From Carya illinoinensis (taxonomy: Eukaryota > Streptophyta > Magnoliopsida > Fagales > Juglandaceae), in contig NC_056759.1 in assembly GCF_018687715.1 (NCBI RefSeq), positions 831,501 to 895,500 of the forward strand: DNA of 64,000 nt. The letters run 5' to 3'. The position numbers were made by a program, and so were the translations under genes. Shown here in pieces: positions 1 through 11,559 of this stretch (position 1 is its first letter; the number at the start of each line of letters is the position of its first letter). The notes below the pieces were generated by a model, which saw nothing but the letters and a program-made list of their open reading frames with translations, was not told where the DNA came from and did not search any database.

Positions 1-2483
1 CTAAACATAATATCTGGTCTACTGGCTGTTAAATATAATAAGCTACCAATCATACATCGATATATCTTCGAGTCAACTGGCTTACCGGATTCATCTTTAT
101 CAAGTTTAGTTGATGGGCTCATTGGTGTTCCAATTTCCTTAGCATTTTCCATCCCAAACTTCTTCAGTAATTCCTTAATATATTTTGATTGATTGATGAA
201 TGTCCCACTTTTTGCTTGCTTAATTTGCAATCCGAGAAAGAATGTAAGTTCACCCATCATGCTCATCTCAAATTCTTCCTGCATAGTCTTAGCAAAAACT
301 TGACACATATTTTCATTAGTAGCACCGAATATTATATCATCAACATAAATCTGAATCAAAAGAATATCATCATTTTCATATTTAATGAAAAGAGTTGTGT
401 CGATTTTTCCTCTTGAAAAACCTTTTTCAATCAAGAAACCACTGAGTCTCTCGTACCAAGCTCTAGGAGCTTGTTTAAGTCCATATAGTGCTTTTATGAG
501 TTTGAAAACATGATTTGGGGAAATATGATTTTCAAAACCTGGAGGTTGCTCAACATATACCTCTTCATTTATAAAACCATTTAAGAAAGCACTTTTAACA
601 TCCATTTGAAAAAGTTTGAAATCTTTATAACAAGCATATGCAAGTAGCATTCGAATAGCTTCTAATCTTGCGACAGGTGCATATGTCTCATCATAATCGA
701 TTCCTTCTTCTTGATTAAAACCTTGGGCTACAAGTCGAGCCTTATTTCTAGTAATGACTCCAGACTCATCTTTCTTGTTTCTAAAAACCCATTTTGTTCC
801 AATAATAGTATAATTTTTGGGTCTAGGAACAAGTGTCCAAACATCATTTCTTTCAAATTGATTCAACTCTTCTTGCATAGCTAGAATCCAAGATTCATCA
901 AGAAGTGCGTCATCAATATTTTTGGGTTCAATTTGAGATAGAAAAGCAGTATGATTACAAATATTTCTAAGAGATGATCGAGTACTTACACCTTGTGAAG
1001 GTTCTCCCAAAATTTGTTCCACTGGATGATCTTTCACAAATTTCCACTGTTTGGTTGCATCTTGTATTAAATTTTGATGATCTTTCCTGATGGCTCCATG
1101 TTGAACTTCCTCTATTGCTTTCTCTTTGTTGAGATTGAGACTTTCTGTGTTATTTATACCTTCTATTTCTTCATCAATAGATTTCTTGGAGAGTGGAGAA
1201 TTAGATTCATCAAATACTACATGCATAGATTCTTGTACAGTTAAAGTCTTTTTGTTGAATACTCTATAAGCTTTACTATTAGTAGAATACCCGAGAAAAA
1301 TACCTTCATCAGATTTTGCATCAAACTTGCCTAAATTATCTCTGTCATTCAAAATAAAACATTTGCATCCAAATACATGAAAGTAACTAATGTTGGGCTT
1401 TTTCTCATTCCAAAGCTCATAGGGGGTTTTATCTAATTTAGACCTTAACATAACTCTATTTATAACATAACATGCAGTACTTACCGCTTCGGCCCAAAAA
1501 TAACTAGGCAAGTTGTTCTCATTGAGCATTGTTCTTGCCATCTCTTGAAGAGATCTATTTTTCCTCTCTACTACCCCATTTTGTTGAGGAGTTCGAGGAG
1601 CAGAAAAATTATGAATAAAACCGTTTTCATCACAAAATGTTTCAATATTTTTATTAACAAATTCTTTTCCCCTATCACTTCGGATACTTGAAATAGTATA
1701 GCCCTTTTCATTTTGAATTCTCTTGCATAACTTGGTAAAGGCATTATGTGCCTCATCTTTATGAGCAAGAAAGATGACCCAAGTATATCTAGAGAAATCA
1801 TCAACAATAAGAAATGCATAATATTTTCCTCCTAGACTTGCAACTCTATTTGGTCCAAAAAGATCCATGTGTATCAGTTGCAATGGTCTAGTAGTGGAAA
1901 TATGTTTCTTAGTTTTAAAAGAAGTTTTTGTTTGTTTACCAAATTGACATGCATCACAAATTTTGTCTTTAAGAAAATATGTTTTTGGTAAACCTCTCAC
2001 AAGATCATTTTTTGAAAGTTTGGAAATAAGTTCCATGTTGGCATGACCTAATCTTCTATGCCATAACCAACTAGTTTCATTTTGAGCTGACAAGCAAATA
2101 GCATCTTGTGAGGTAATTTCTTCAAAATCAATTGTATAAACATTATTGTTTCTAAAAGCAATAAAACAAATATTACAATCATGATCATTCAAAATAATGC
2201 ATTTATCCATTTTAAAAGTAACTGTAAATCCTTTATCACATAATTGACTTATGCTCAAAAGATTATGTTTTAAACCTTCAACAAGTAGAACATCTTCAAT
2301 TATGAGAGAAGATTCATTACCAATTTTACCTATTCCCACGATCTTCCCTTTCGAGTTGTCTCCAAATGTCACGTGTCCTTCTTCTTTAGATCTAAGATCA
2401 AAGAACTTAGTCTTGTCTCCCGTCATGTGTCTTGAACATCCACTATCTAAAAACCACTTATTTTTGCTTGTGGATGACTTCAT
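1..2483 (-). CDS. pol: Copia pol polyprotein, partial (protease, integrase, reverse transcriptase)
   Basis: Processes and replicates the element. From the ATG at 2483 the frame stays open to the window edge, about 827 codons. Seen in order: the aspartic protease motif [11 protein letters not shown] just after the start, the GAG-pre-integrase region, integrase with the catalytic residues in DLFGP, SDRGKEF and NGVVERKNR, and the RT motif YVDDIIFG near base 335. Compared with copy B, the protease His, the integrase Glu and the reading frame are all intact. The ATG lies 59 bases past the gag stop, in the +1 frame relative to gag, with an in-frame TAG four codons upstream, so pol is not a simple readthrough of gag. 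The RNase H end is outside the window. Confidence 0.88.
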   Translation of the reverse strand, partial: MKSSTSKNKWFLDSGCSRHMTGDKTKFFDLRSKEEGHVTFGDNSKGKIVGIGKIGNESSLIIEDVLLVEGLKHNLLSISQLCDKGFTVTFKMDKCIILNDHDCNICFIAFRNNNVYTIDFEEITSQDAICLSAQNETSWLWHRRLGHANMELISKLSKNDLVRGLPKTYFLKDKICDACQFGKQTKTSFKTKKHISTTRPLQLIHMDLFGPNRVASLGGKYYAFLIVDDFSRYTWVIFLAHKDEAHNAFTKLCKRIQNEKGYTISSIRSDRGKEFVNKNIETFCDENGFIHNFSAPRTPQQNGVVERKNRSLQEMARTMLNENNLPSYFWAEAVSTACYVINRVMLRSKLDKTPYELWNEKKPNISYFHVFGCKCFILNDRDNLGKFDAKSDEGIFLGYSTNSKAYRVFNKKTLTVQESMHVVFDESNSPLSKKSIDEEIEGINNTESLNLNKEKAIEEVQHGAIRKDHQNLIQDATKQWKFVKDHPVEQILGEPSQGVSTRSSLRNICNHTAFLSQIEPKNIDDALLDESWILAMQEELNQFERNDVWTLVPRPKNYTIIGTKWVFRNKKDESGVITRNKARLVAQGFNQEEGIDYDETYAPVARLEAIRMLLAYACYKDFKLFQMDVKSAFLNGFINEEVYVEQPPGFENHISPNHVFKLIKALYGLKQAPRAWYERLSGFLIEKGFSRGKIDTTLFIKYENDDILLIQIYVDDIIFGATNENMCQVFAKTMQEEFEMSMMGELTFFLGLQIKQAKSGTFINQSKYIKELLKKFGMENAKEIGTPMSPSTKLDKDESGKPVDSKIYRCMIGSLLYLTASRPDIMF

Positions 2484-2541
2484 GCATACCTATAAAAACA
2501 ATTAAAATGATTTTTCTTGGTACCCAAGTTCTTTGGGTCCT

Positions 2542-4176
2542 TTATTTATTAGTATTAGAAGAAACAAGATTTTTAGGTACCCATATGGCCCTAATAGTCA
2601 TTGTATGATTTCTTCTAATAGGACAAGTATGATAATTATGACCATTTCTATTACAAAAATTACAAATAGCATGTGACATATGTGAAAAACTTGAATGATT
2701 ATAATAATATCCTTTTTTGACAAAATTATTTTTATGAAAAGAATTTTGAATATTAGTCTTTGAGGTAGAATGATTATCAAAGAAATTTTTATAAGGTTTG
2801 TATTTTTGTTTTGGCATATATCCCAAACCTGCCTTGTCAAAAACACATCTTTGACTACCAAGAAGTTTTTCAAAATTTCTTTTTCCATTCGTAAAGTTTT
2901 CAACAATATTTTCTAAATCGGTTTTCTTCTTATTCAATTCAAGATTTTCATCTTTCAAAATGATACTTTCTTTTCTTAAAATTTCAATTTCGTTTGTTAA
3001 AGAAGAATTTTTCTTTTTCAAAGCAGTATACTTTATACCTAATTTTTCAAATTCCTCATAAATCTCTTCTAAAACATTTTGCAATTCTTCATATGAAAGA
3101 TTTTCAATATTATCAAGATTTGTTACCTCAATGTCATCTTTAGCCATAAGACAAAGATTTGCTGATTCTTCATTGCTTGCTTCACTATCTGAGCTACTTG
3201 AATCATCATCCCATGTAGCTTTCATTGCTTTCTTACCCTTGTTTCGATCTTTCTTTAGCAGAGGACAATCTGGCTTGATATGACCAGGTTTATTGCATTT
3301 ATAACAAATTAAAGTGTCGTTTTTACCTGAATCTTTCTTGGAAAACTTTTTGAAAGATTTCCTCGGAGGAGTTCTATTTTTCTTCAAGAACCTCTGAATT
3401 CTTCTTGTTATCATCGCAACTTCTTCATCTTTATCGTCATTTTCCTCATCTTCATCACTTTCACTTTCATGAGGAACAGCTTTAAGTGCTAAGCTCTTCT
3501 TTGGCTTTCCTTCTTCTTCTCCTCTTTTCAATGTGTACTCATGGGTGATAAGTGACCCGATGAGTTCATTGACTTCGAGCTTCTTGAGGTCTCTAGCTTC
3601 AAGAATCGCTGTAACTTTTGATTCCCAACGTTTTGGTAAAGAGTTGAGAATTTTTCTTACTATCTCCACCTTGGAATAAACTTTGCCAAGAGCTGTCAAG
3701 CTGTTTATGATGTTAGTAAAACGAGTGTGCATACTAGAAATAGATTCATCATCATTCATCTTAAACATTTCATATTCATGAGTAAGAATATAAATTTTTA
3801 ATTCCTTGACTTGCGAAGTTCCTTCATAAGTTACTTCCAAGTTATCCCAAATTTCCTTTGCCGTAGCGCAATTCATTATTCTATTAAACTCATTTCCATT
3901 AAGAGCATTATATAATAAATTCATAGCAGTTAAATTTAAAGTATAAAGTCTATCGTCTTCACGATCAAACTCTTCTTCTTCCTTTTTGACCTTTACTCCA
4001 CCAACCACTTTTGTTGGAATATAAGGTCCATTTACAATACATTTCCATATTTCTCTACCTTGAGCTTGAAGAAATATTCTCATTCTAACTTTCCAGAATG
4101 AGTAATTATCTTCACAAAAGAGTGGAGGCCGACTACTAGATTGACTTTCACCAAATGAAGCTGCAATGTTAGCCAT
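2542..4176 (-). CDS. gag: Copia gag with two CCHC zinc knuckles
   Basis: Capsid/nucleocapsid protein of element A, 544 residues. The N-terminal third (about 10-230) is the plant copia gag region usually found before a zinc knuckle. A first knuckle, CYKCNKPGHIKPDC, follows a basic stretch near residue 290. Residues about 330-420 are acidic and then coiled-coil-like, rich in Lys, Glu and Leu. A second knuckle-like motif, CNFCNRNGHNYHTC, lies near the C-terminus. The start codon sits about 45 bases inside the primer binding site, as expected for a first ORF. It is longer than the copy in element B because B has a stop at the codon after FVKK. Confidence 0.9.
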   Translation of the reverse strand: MANIAASFGESQSSSRPPLFCEDNYSFWKVRMRIFLQAQGREIWKCIVNGPYIPTKVVGGVKVKKEEEEFDREDDRLYTLNLTAMNLLYNALNGNEFNRIMNCATAKEIWDNLEVTYEGTSQVKELKIYILTHEYEMFKMNDDESISSMHTRFTNIINSLTALGKVYSKVEIVRKILNSLPKRWESKVTAILEARDLKKLEVNELIGSLITHEYTLKRGEEEGKPKKSLALKAVPHESESDEDEENDDKDEEVAMITRRIQRFLKKNRTPPRKSFKKFSKKDSGKNDTLICYKCNKPGHIKPDCPLLKKDRNKGKKAMKATWDDDSSSSDSEASNEESANLCLMAKDDIEVTNLDNIENLSYEELQNVLEEIYEEFEKLGIKYTALKKKNSSLTNEIEILRKESIILKDENLELNKKKTDLENIVENFTNGKRNFEKLLGSQRCVFDKAGLGYMPKQKYKPYKNFFDNHSTSKTNIQNSFHKNNFVKKGYYYNHSSFSHMSHAICNFCNRNGHNYHTCPIRRNHTMTIRAIWVPKNLVSSNTNK

Positions 4177-4221
4177 AAGATCTTAACTCAAAAGATAGTT
4201 AATCTTATAATAGAGCTCTTA

Positions 4222-4233
4222 GCTCTGATACCA
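4222..4233 (-). other. Primer binding site of element A
   Basis: On the minus strand the bases read TGGTATCAGAGC, complementary to the 3' end of initiator tRNA-Met, two bases from the LTR edge. This is the standard plant copia primer site. Confidence 0.9.
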
Positions 4234-4235
4234 AT

Positions 4236-5576
4236 TGTTGCCCAGATGACTAACACAAGAGGGGGGATGAATTGAGTTGTATTAAAAAAAAATAACAATT
4301 ATAAATCAAATATATAATATAAAATATAAACAAAATATGAAATAACAATAAATATAAGGAGTAAGGGTAAGAGAGAAGCAAACTCAGTATGTTAACGAGG
4401 TTCGGCCCCACTGCCTACGTCCTCGCCTCAAGCTACCCCTTGAGGATTCCCAAATTCACTATTCAACCTCCTTCAGGTGGAGATAGAAACCTATTACACC
4501 TTTGAACAACACCGCTACAAAGGATCCGTGTAGAACACCCTCTACACTTGCAATCACCTTACACGTGGTGATTCAACTATTCCCTGTGTAGAATACTTTC
4601 TACACACACAAGGGTTATACACACCCTTTTTCTGATACAAAAGCTGATAGTGGGTAGGTTATCAGAAAACACTCCTCAACGAGTGAAATAAGAACAATAC
4701 AGCGCAAGCTATATCTCTCAAAATGAACAAGGATTAAGGCTCAATGTTTAGAGAAGAGAGAATGAAAGCTTTGAATGAATGTTGTATGCTCTTGGTGTTG
4801 TGAATGTGAAGCTCTCAAATGATCTATTTATAGGCATATGAGACTTCATATTCAAATTTAAAAAGATTCACATGTCAAAGACAACATCATTCACTTTTTC
4901 AAAAAATTCAAATAAAAGGTTCTTCTTTTTCAATTGTCAAAGACAACATCATTCACTTTTTCAAAGAATTCAAATAAAAGGTTCTTCTTTCTCAATTGTC
5001 AAAGACAACATCATTCACTTTTTCAAAAAAATCAAACCTAATCTTTTACTTTTGGCATATGACAAAATGAGCACACTTTCATTTTCAAAAAATTCAAACC
5101 TAATCTTTTACTTTTTGTATAAGTCTAAAAAAGCATCAATCACTTTTGAAAATATTCAAATAAAACATGCACATGTGAAAGATGACAATCAATCATCTTT
5201 AATATTTTCAAAGTTCAACCCTTTAATCAAGGCATGCACATGCAAAAGATGACAATCAATCATCTTTCAAAATTTTCAAATTTAATTTTCAAAAATATTC
5301 ATGCACATGTGGAAAATGTATTTTAATGCTTTATGATAAAATATTAATTTTGAGCATTAATCCTAATTTCGAATTTTGAAGAGATTTACAACATTACTCT
5401 ATAATTTTAATGTGAACTTGTTCCCTTCTTGCTCATGCTTGTTTCCTTGATGTGCTTGACTCCATTGTGTAGACAACTTGAGCTTGAGACTTCTTTATTC
5501 TTTGAATTCATTTGTTATCATCAAAATCCATGTGTAGATTTATAATCACATGAAATTTGAAATCTTGAGTTCAACA
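4236..5576 (-). repeat. 5' LTR of element A
   Basis: Starts TGTTG and ends CAACA on the plus strand, giving the TG...CA ends of an LTR. It matches the LTRs at 9747-11084 and 17579-18921 along its length. A likely promoter TATA box (CCTATAAATAG on the minus strand) is at 4824-4834. A three-copy 62-bp tandem repeat lies inside. The small ORFs in this region are LTR sequence, not genes. Confidence 0.93.
4873..5035. repeat. 62-bp tandem repeat inside the LTR (about 2.6 copies)
   Basis: The block beginning TGTCAAAGACAACATCATTC recurs at 4873, 4935 and 4997. The same array is present in the two LTRs of element B, near 10381 and 18216, so it predates their spread. It lies just upstream of the TATA box on the plus strand, that is, inside the likely transcribed part of the minus-strand LTR. 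Confidence 0.85.
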
Positions 5577-6330
5577 ACGACAATAGCCACTCTCTGGTTT
5601 CAAAAAAATACACATGAATACACTTTGGTTTCTGACAATGTAACTCAAAATCGCAAAAATAGACTTTTCGTTTTTTTATTCCTTCCTCTCCTAGGTTCAT
5701 TCATACCCAGGAAACAATCTAAATATTTCAAGGGTTTCAAAATTTTATTTTATTTTATTTTTGCACGAACACTATATTTCAGATAAAGAAATTTGGGATC
5801 GTTTGGCTATGGAAAAATCCCCAAAAATCGAATTTCTGTGAAGCTTTTTTGATATATTTTTTTCGCAGAATCATCATGCAAAGAAGAAGACTAAGGTTCT
5901 CTGGTAGAGGAAGGGAGGGAGGGGGCATCTTCGTTTTCAGTGGGAGATCAAACTGAGGGAGGGAGAGTAAGAATCTTGGGGAAGATAAGGTGGGTATCTC
6001 TATGCTTGGGGAAGACGAAGGAACAAATGTACTTATTCGATTTTGAGATGAAGAAGTTGTGTTGAAGTACTACGCTAAGACAAATCGAAAATGAGAAGGA
6101 CCGGTTAAGAGATATGAAGAAAGAAATGGTGCCGTTTCCATTTAGTGCCACATAGGACACGAAGCTGCAGCAGGGATAAAGCGCGGTTGCCTATAGAATT
6201 TCTGTAAAAAAATACCCAATGGGGTTCCGTCCGAAAAGCTTCTTTAGAAGTCTACCCACGTCATTGGGTAGATCAGGCCGGCCCAATAAAATTTGATGCT
6301 TAAATCGAGAAGTTAAAATTAGACTTTTTC

Positions 6331-6407
6331 ATGAAGCCCCACCTCTAAAAGTGAGGTCTGGGGTTCAATCCCCTCCCCAAATCCCCATATCAAAAAAAAA
6401 AAAAAAA
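6331..6407 (+). mobile_element. 5'-truncated tRNA-type SINE with perfect 10-bp target duplication
   Basis: A 77-bp insert with a B-box-like GGTTCAATCCC, a CCCC-rich 3' part and a 17-A tail is flanked on both sides by AGACTTTTTC (6321-6330 and 6408-6417). The A-box half is absent, so it is a truncated copy made by LINE-type reverse transcription. Confidence 0.75.
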
Positions 6408-7130
6408 AGACTTTTTCTAATATCAAAATTACTAAATTAAATTTAAATATATATTTATTTAAAAATTATTTTTTTATTTGTTGGGATGCAAAATTATTAA
6501 TTAAATTTTTATATTAAAATATTTTTAATATCTATTTCTCAATTAATAATATGGTTATAATATTCTTGTTATGCTTATGAATAATTTAGAATAAAATAAA
6601 TATTAACATAAAATAATAAAACCTGATTTAGCAAATGGTTTTCACTTTAATATAACAGATGAGTTTCACTTTTATATAAAATTATTAATTTGTACAATAA
6701 AATAAATTATATTAATGTTAATATTTAAAATCAAAGAAATAAATTATTCATTATATAAATTGAAAATACGTAAAGATTCCGTGTGGCCATGTGAATTCAA
6801 TTGTGAAACCTCTTGAAGTCTTGAAGTATAATTTCTTAAAAAAAAAAAAAAAAAAAAAAAAGAAAGGATGTTCTAGAGACTAGAAGACAAGTCACGTGGC
6901 AGTTTTCTTCCCACGAAATTTTACTGTATATAAACACGGAATATTCAGCTTTACCTTTCCCTTCGTCAACCATATCAGGTCAGATGCCGCTCACCCTCAA
7001 CAAGTCCGATGGAGCGGAGAGGCTGTCAACGCCAAATACGAGCAAGATGGATGCAATAGAGTTAAGAGATTAGAGATTAGAAAATAGAGTCTTGATTGCA
7101 TGAAATAAAATTTGTAAATTTCAAGTTAAG

Positions 7131-7336
7131 GTTTAGTTTGGAAACTGAGAATTTTTAGATAAGAATTTTGAATTTTAAGATGAAATATTTTAATATTATT
7201 ATTGTTTTGAAATTTTAAAGAGTTAACAAAAAATTAAATTATTTATTATATTTTATATGAAGATTTAGAAGAGTTAAAATGATGATATGAGAATTTTAAA
7301 TTTGAGATGAGAATTTATAACGGCCAAACTGAACCT
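7131..7336. mobile_element. MITE of the GAGATGAG family (copy 1)
   Basis: Ends are related inverted repeats (GTTTAGTTTGGAAACTGAGA at left, CGGCCAAACTGAACC at right) around an AT-rich core with the string TTATTTATTATATTTTATAT shared by the other family copies. Confidence 0.6.
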
Positions 7337-8579
7337 AAAATGAGAGTTCTTGAGATGTTTTGAAATTTTTTTACAGATAGATTGGAATGTTATTTTTTAT
7401 ATTTTATTTTAACTTTTAACTTTCCTAAATGAAGTTGTAGAGTCTATGTAAAGCCTGATAATGTCTATTTCTTAGTAATGCTTTATTTATAAATAAATTA
7501 CATAAAAATACAAATTGATATAGCTTTATTTGATTTATTAATCCTACATTAAACTACATCATGTAAGATTGTTTTTGTATAATGAGTTAGAATATAAGGA
7601 AACAGCCGGCTTGGTGCAAATGTTGTATGTTTTACAGGAATTGCCATTGCTTTCAACTGGAAATGGCATCCACAGGAGCCAAGAATCCAACTGGGTTTTG
7701 TTATGCATTCTTTAGCAATCATAGATTTCCTTTTTTTAGTTGGAAGTATGGTAAGAGTCTGGCTTTCTCGGATTGAAAAGAAACATCCATCAAAATCAGT
7801 TCTTTTTTGTTGGAAGCCTTTCTCTCAAAGGCTTTCATCTCCAAGCCATTCAAATTTAGAGTTATATGTATTGCACTTGTTTTGGATTCTTAATTATATG
7901 AGTGAACCTGGTATTCAGAAATTTAGGGGATTTTTCTGGGATTTGTATAAGAAAAAGTTGGATGCAGCTTAATTTTTGTAGAATTTTTCTTCATTATAAT
8001 TTTAACCTTCAACTTACCCTGGAGGTTAAAATTTTCTTCTAGACATTCTTAGAATGTAGGACTAAAACTTGATTGTGTTCAAGGCTATGATTTTTTTTGT
8101 GCATTCTTTCGTCAATAAATACTTTTCATACTTTTTTGATGGTTACGTACACTTTTTATATGAGTGTATATAATCAAATGTATACACATGTATTTATTAA
8201 AAAGAATATATATTATAATTTATTATGCTATAAAATGTATTTCTCCTTTATATATATATATAGTTCATATTAATAACATATGATCAAATGTTTATGTTTA
8301 AGACTAAAATTGTACATTATATTAATTTTATGTTATAAAATTAAAAATTTTAATGACAATGTTATATCAAATATTATATTAATATTTACAAGATTAATTT
8401 TATGTTATATTCAATATTATATTGATTTTATGTTATCAGATTATTATTATACATGAATAATAAGACTTTAAAATTTAACATTATATTAATTAGCAATTTA
8501 GCATATAATATAAAATTATTTTAAATATAATTATATAAATTATATATAATATAAAAAATCATATAAAAATAAATATATA

Positions 8580-8681
8580 TAAACTGGTTTAGTCCGGTAT
8601 TAGAAAAAGAAAATTAGAAATCAAACCGATTTCGACCGGTTTTGAGAAAAATGAAATAGGTACCAGACTAAATCCAGTTTA
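8580..8681. repeat. Short inverted repeat with CCGGTTT-type arms
   Basis: TAAACTGGTTTAGTCCGGTA at the left is matched by TACCAGACTAAATCCAGTTTA at the right with few mismatches. A small hairpin or the core of a MITE; nothing coding. Confidence 0.5.
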
Positions 8682-9149
8682 TCGATTCACTAATTTTTTT
8701 TTTTTTTTCCATCCCAACTAGAAATATGAGGTATGATTTATTTTACTACCAATGGACCAATGGTTTTCGTTTCACTATGTAGATAGAGATGGATACAAGT
8801 GGGATGCTGCAGTGCCATCTTTTTTCAAATGCATATGTAGAATAGAAAAATATAGTTGCAAGCATAATTGTATACTAATCTGTGCACTAATGTGATGTGA
8901 TTGGTCAAAAAGTAGATTTTATTGAAAACAGTGTTAATTTAACTTTTAAGTATGAATAAATCAGTATTAGTACACAGATTAATACGCGACTGTACTTGTA
9001 TGTAACAAAACTCATGTAGAATATGGTTTTGCAAAAGATTGGTTTTCGTTTCACGTCAAATTTGTGCATAGCTTCGTGCACCAAGTTGCCTATATGTATA
9101 TAGCGGGACTGGTGTATTACCTTCAACCCAATGCCTTATTAGATTTAGG

Positions 9150-9490
9150 GATTAATTGGAAATAATTTTCAACTCATCTCATTCTATTTTATTTCTTTTC
9201 TAAACATTATTCAAATACAAATATTTTTAAACTAATTATTATAACTTTTTTAAATTAATAATTAAATTTTTTTCAAATTTTCAAACAAAACACAAAAGAT
9301 AATTCAACTTTTTTGAATCTCCAAACAAAAATTATATCCTTACAATATTTTATTTTTATAATATTTTGTATTCAACTTTTTCTCTCATTTTCTCAAAATC
9401 CAATTAATATTTAACTCAAACTGTCTTACTACTATTCACAAATCAATTTATTATTATTTACAAAATTATCATCTCATCTTATTCTTCAAG
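9150..9490. mobile_element. MITE of the GAGATGAG family (copy 2), worn
   Basis: Contains CAACTCATCTCATTC at the left, the core with AAACAAAACACAAAAGATAA, and TCATCTCATCTTATTC at the right, in the same orientation as the copy at 45235-45589. Ends are not sharp. Confidence 0.5.
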
Positions 9491-9649
9491 CATCCTTAAG
9501 TCAATTGTAGCAAATAGTCGGCTGATGATTTGAATGTTTCTCCATTACCATTTCTACCTACAAGTCAACTGTAGCAAATAGGCGAGTGGTGATTTCACCC
9601 TATGAGGAAATGGAGTGATTTTACTGAAGTTTTGTTTGTTTTCCCAATT

Positions 9650-9746
9650 CTTCTAAACTCATTTCATTTAATTATTACATCTTTTTAAAATTTTCATACA
9701 AAATAAAATAAATAATTCAATTTTTTTAAATTTTAAAATAAAATTA
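9650..9746. mobile_element. Left half of a MITE split by Sirevirus B (copy 3)
   Basis: The core-type sequence here continues after the Sirevirus at 18922-19012, which ends in CAACTCATCTCATCTCAT. Joined, the two halves follow the order seen in the copy at 45235-45589. The Sirevirus therefore landed inside an existing MITE. Confidence 0.6.
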
Positions 9747-11084
9747 TGTTGCCCAGATGACTAACACAAGAGGGGGGTGAATTGAGTTGTATTAAAAAAA
9801 TAACAATTATAAATCAAATATATAATATAAAATATAAACAAAATATGAAATAACAATAAATATAAAGAGTAAGGGTAAGAGAGAAGCAAACTCAGTATGT
9901 TAACGAGGTTCGGCTCCACTGCCTACGTCCTCGCCTCAAGCTACCCCTTGAGGATTCCCAAATTCACTATTCAACCTCCTTCAGGTGGAGATAGAAACCT
10001 ATTACACCTTTGAACAACACCGCTACAAAGGATCCGTGTAGAACACCCTCTACACTTGCAATCACCTTACAAGTGGTGATTCAACTATTCCCCGTATAGA
10101 ATACTTTCTACACGTACAAGGGTTATACACACCCTTTTTCTGATACAAAAACTGATAGTGGGTAGGTTATCAGAAAACACTCCTCAATGAGTGAAATAAG
10201 AACAATACAGCACAAACTATATCTCTCAAAATGAATAAGGATTAAGGTTCAATGCTTAGAGAAGAGAGAATGAAAGCTTTGAATGAATGTTGTATGCTCT
10301 GGATGTTGTGAATGTGAAGCTCTCAAATGATCTATTTATAGGCATATGAGACTTCATATTCAAATTTAAAAAGATTCACATGTCAAAGATAACATCATTC
10401 ACTTTTTCAAAAAATTCAAATAAAAGGTTCTTCTTTTTCAATTGTCAAAGACAACATCATTTACTTTTTCAAAAAATTCAAATAAAAGGTTCTTCTTTTT
10501 CAATTGTCAAAGATAACATCATTCACTTTTTAAAAAAAATCAAACCTAATCTTTTACTTTTGGCATATGACAAAATGAGCACACTTTCATTTTCAAAAAA
10601 TTCAAACCTAATCTTTTACTTTTTGTATAAGTATAAAAAATCATCAATCACTTTTGAAAATATTCAAATAAAACATGCACATGTGAAAGATGACAATCAA
10701 TCATCTTTAATATTTTCAAAGTTCAACCTTTTAATCAAGGCATGCACATGCAAAAGATGACAATCAATCATCTTTCAAAATTTTCAAATTTAATTTTCAA
10801 AAATATTCATGCACATGTGAAAAATGTATTTTAATGTTTTATGATAAAATATTAATTTTGAGCATTAATCCTAATTTCAAATTTTGAAGAGATTTACAAC
10901 ATTACTCTATAATTTTAATGTGAACTTGTTCCCTTCTTGCTCATTCTTGTTTCCTTGATGTGCTTGACTCTATTATGTAGACAACTTGAACTTGAGACTT
11001 CTTTATTCTTTGAATTCATTTGTTATCATCAAAATCTATGTGTAAATATATAATTACACAAAACTTGAAATCTTGGGTTCAACA
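9747..11084 (-). repeat. 3' LTR of Sirevirus B
   Basis: TGTTG...CAACA ends, same order of sequence as 17579-18921. TATA box on the minus strand at 10332-10342. Differs from its partner at scattered single bases, for example GGCTCC against GGCCCC early in the LTR. Confidence 0.93.
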
Positions 11085-11085
11085 A

Positions 11086-11270
11086 TCTCCCCATTTTTGA
11101 TGATGACAAATACTTGATAGAATTTGAAACCTGTATTAATACTTAAGCTCTCCCTGAGAATGTGCGTTAGTTTTTCAAGTAAAAGTATAAATATAATTCC
11201 AAGCATATATAACAAGTTTAACAATTTAAACAATGTTAATGTTCTAGTCTAACACTTCTCCCCCTTTTGG
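11086..11270 (-). other. Two polypurine tracts before the 3' LTR
   Basis: On the minus strand, AAAAATGGGGAGA (11086-11098) abuts the LTR and would prime plus-strand DNA. A second tract, CCAAAAGGGGGAGAAG, is at 11255-11270. Several polypurine tracts upstream of the 3' LTR are a known Sirevirus trait. Confidence 0.75.
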
Positions 11271-11474
11271 CATCATTAAAAAGGATCCGCAACAAGTAAA
11301 TAGACTGAAGAAAATGTTGCGTTAGTAGACACTATAGATAGTTGAAAAATGAAGCCATCCGTGACCCGACAAGTGCTGCAAAGCCTCGAGGCCTAACTCT
11401 ATGAATTTAATATTGCTGAAGATTAAACAATTGCCTGATGTTGTTGACAAACGGGATTGAAGGCTCCGAGTTTC

Positions 11475-11480
11475 TATAAA
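11475..11480 (+). promoter_or_regulatory. TATA box for antisense gene A
   Basis: TTTCTATAAAAAAATG context, TATAAA 80 bases before the ATG at 11560. It sits at the same relative place as the TATA box before the paralogous gene at 12256. Confidence 0.5.
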
Positions 11481-11559
11481 AAAATGATCATTTTCATCTA
11501 TCGGATGCCAAAAAAATAATCGCTTCTTGACCTGAGTTCTGTTTTTCCACAACGATAGA

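Larger units (their letters stand above)
1..5576 (-). mobile_element. Sirevirus-like Ty1/copia retrotransposon A, cut by the left window edge
   Basis: Read on the minus strand the order is LTR (4236-5576), tRNA-Met primer site, gag, then pol running off the window at base 1. Order protease-integrase-RT is that of Ty1/copia. Long LTRs (about 1.34 kb), a gag with two zinc knuckles and the primer site right next to the LTR fit the Sirevirus (SIRE/Maximus) group. The 3' LTR and target duplication lie outside. Visible coding parts carry no lesion that I found, unlike sister copy B at 9747-18921, with which it is nearly colinear (base 1 here matches about 13349). Confidence 0.93.
5577..9746. other. 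Intergenic DNA between the two Sireviruses
   Basis: No gene is recognised. It is AT-rich with poly-A runs at 6391 and 6840, and holds a short SINE (6331-6407), MITEs (about 7131-7336 and 9150-9490) and a small inverted repeat (8580-8681). An open frame at 7703-7972 (89 codons) matches no family known to me and has no supporting context. Bases 9530-9640 match a second locus at 21655-21720. Confidence 0.6.

Noticed and set aside
4872..5252. 126-codon ORF, and its twin at 10380-10760
   Set aside because: Both are reading frames through the LTR tandem repeats; the amino-acid repeat mirrors the 62-bp unit and there is no family likeness.
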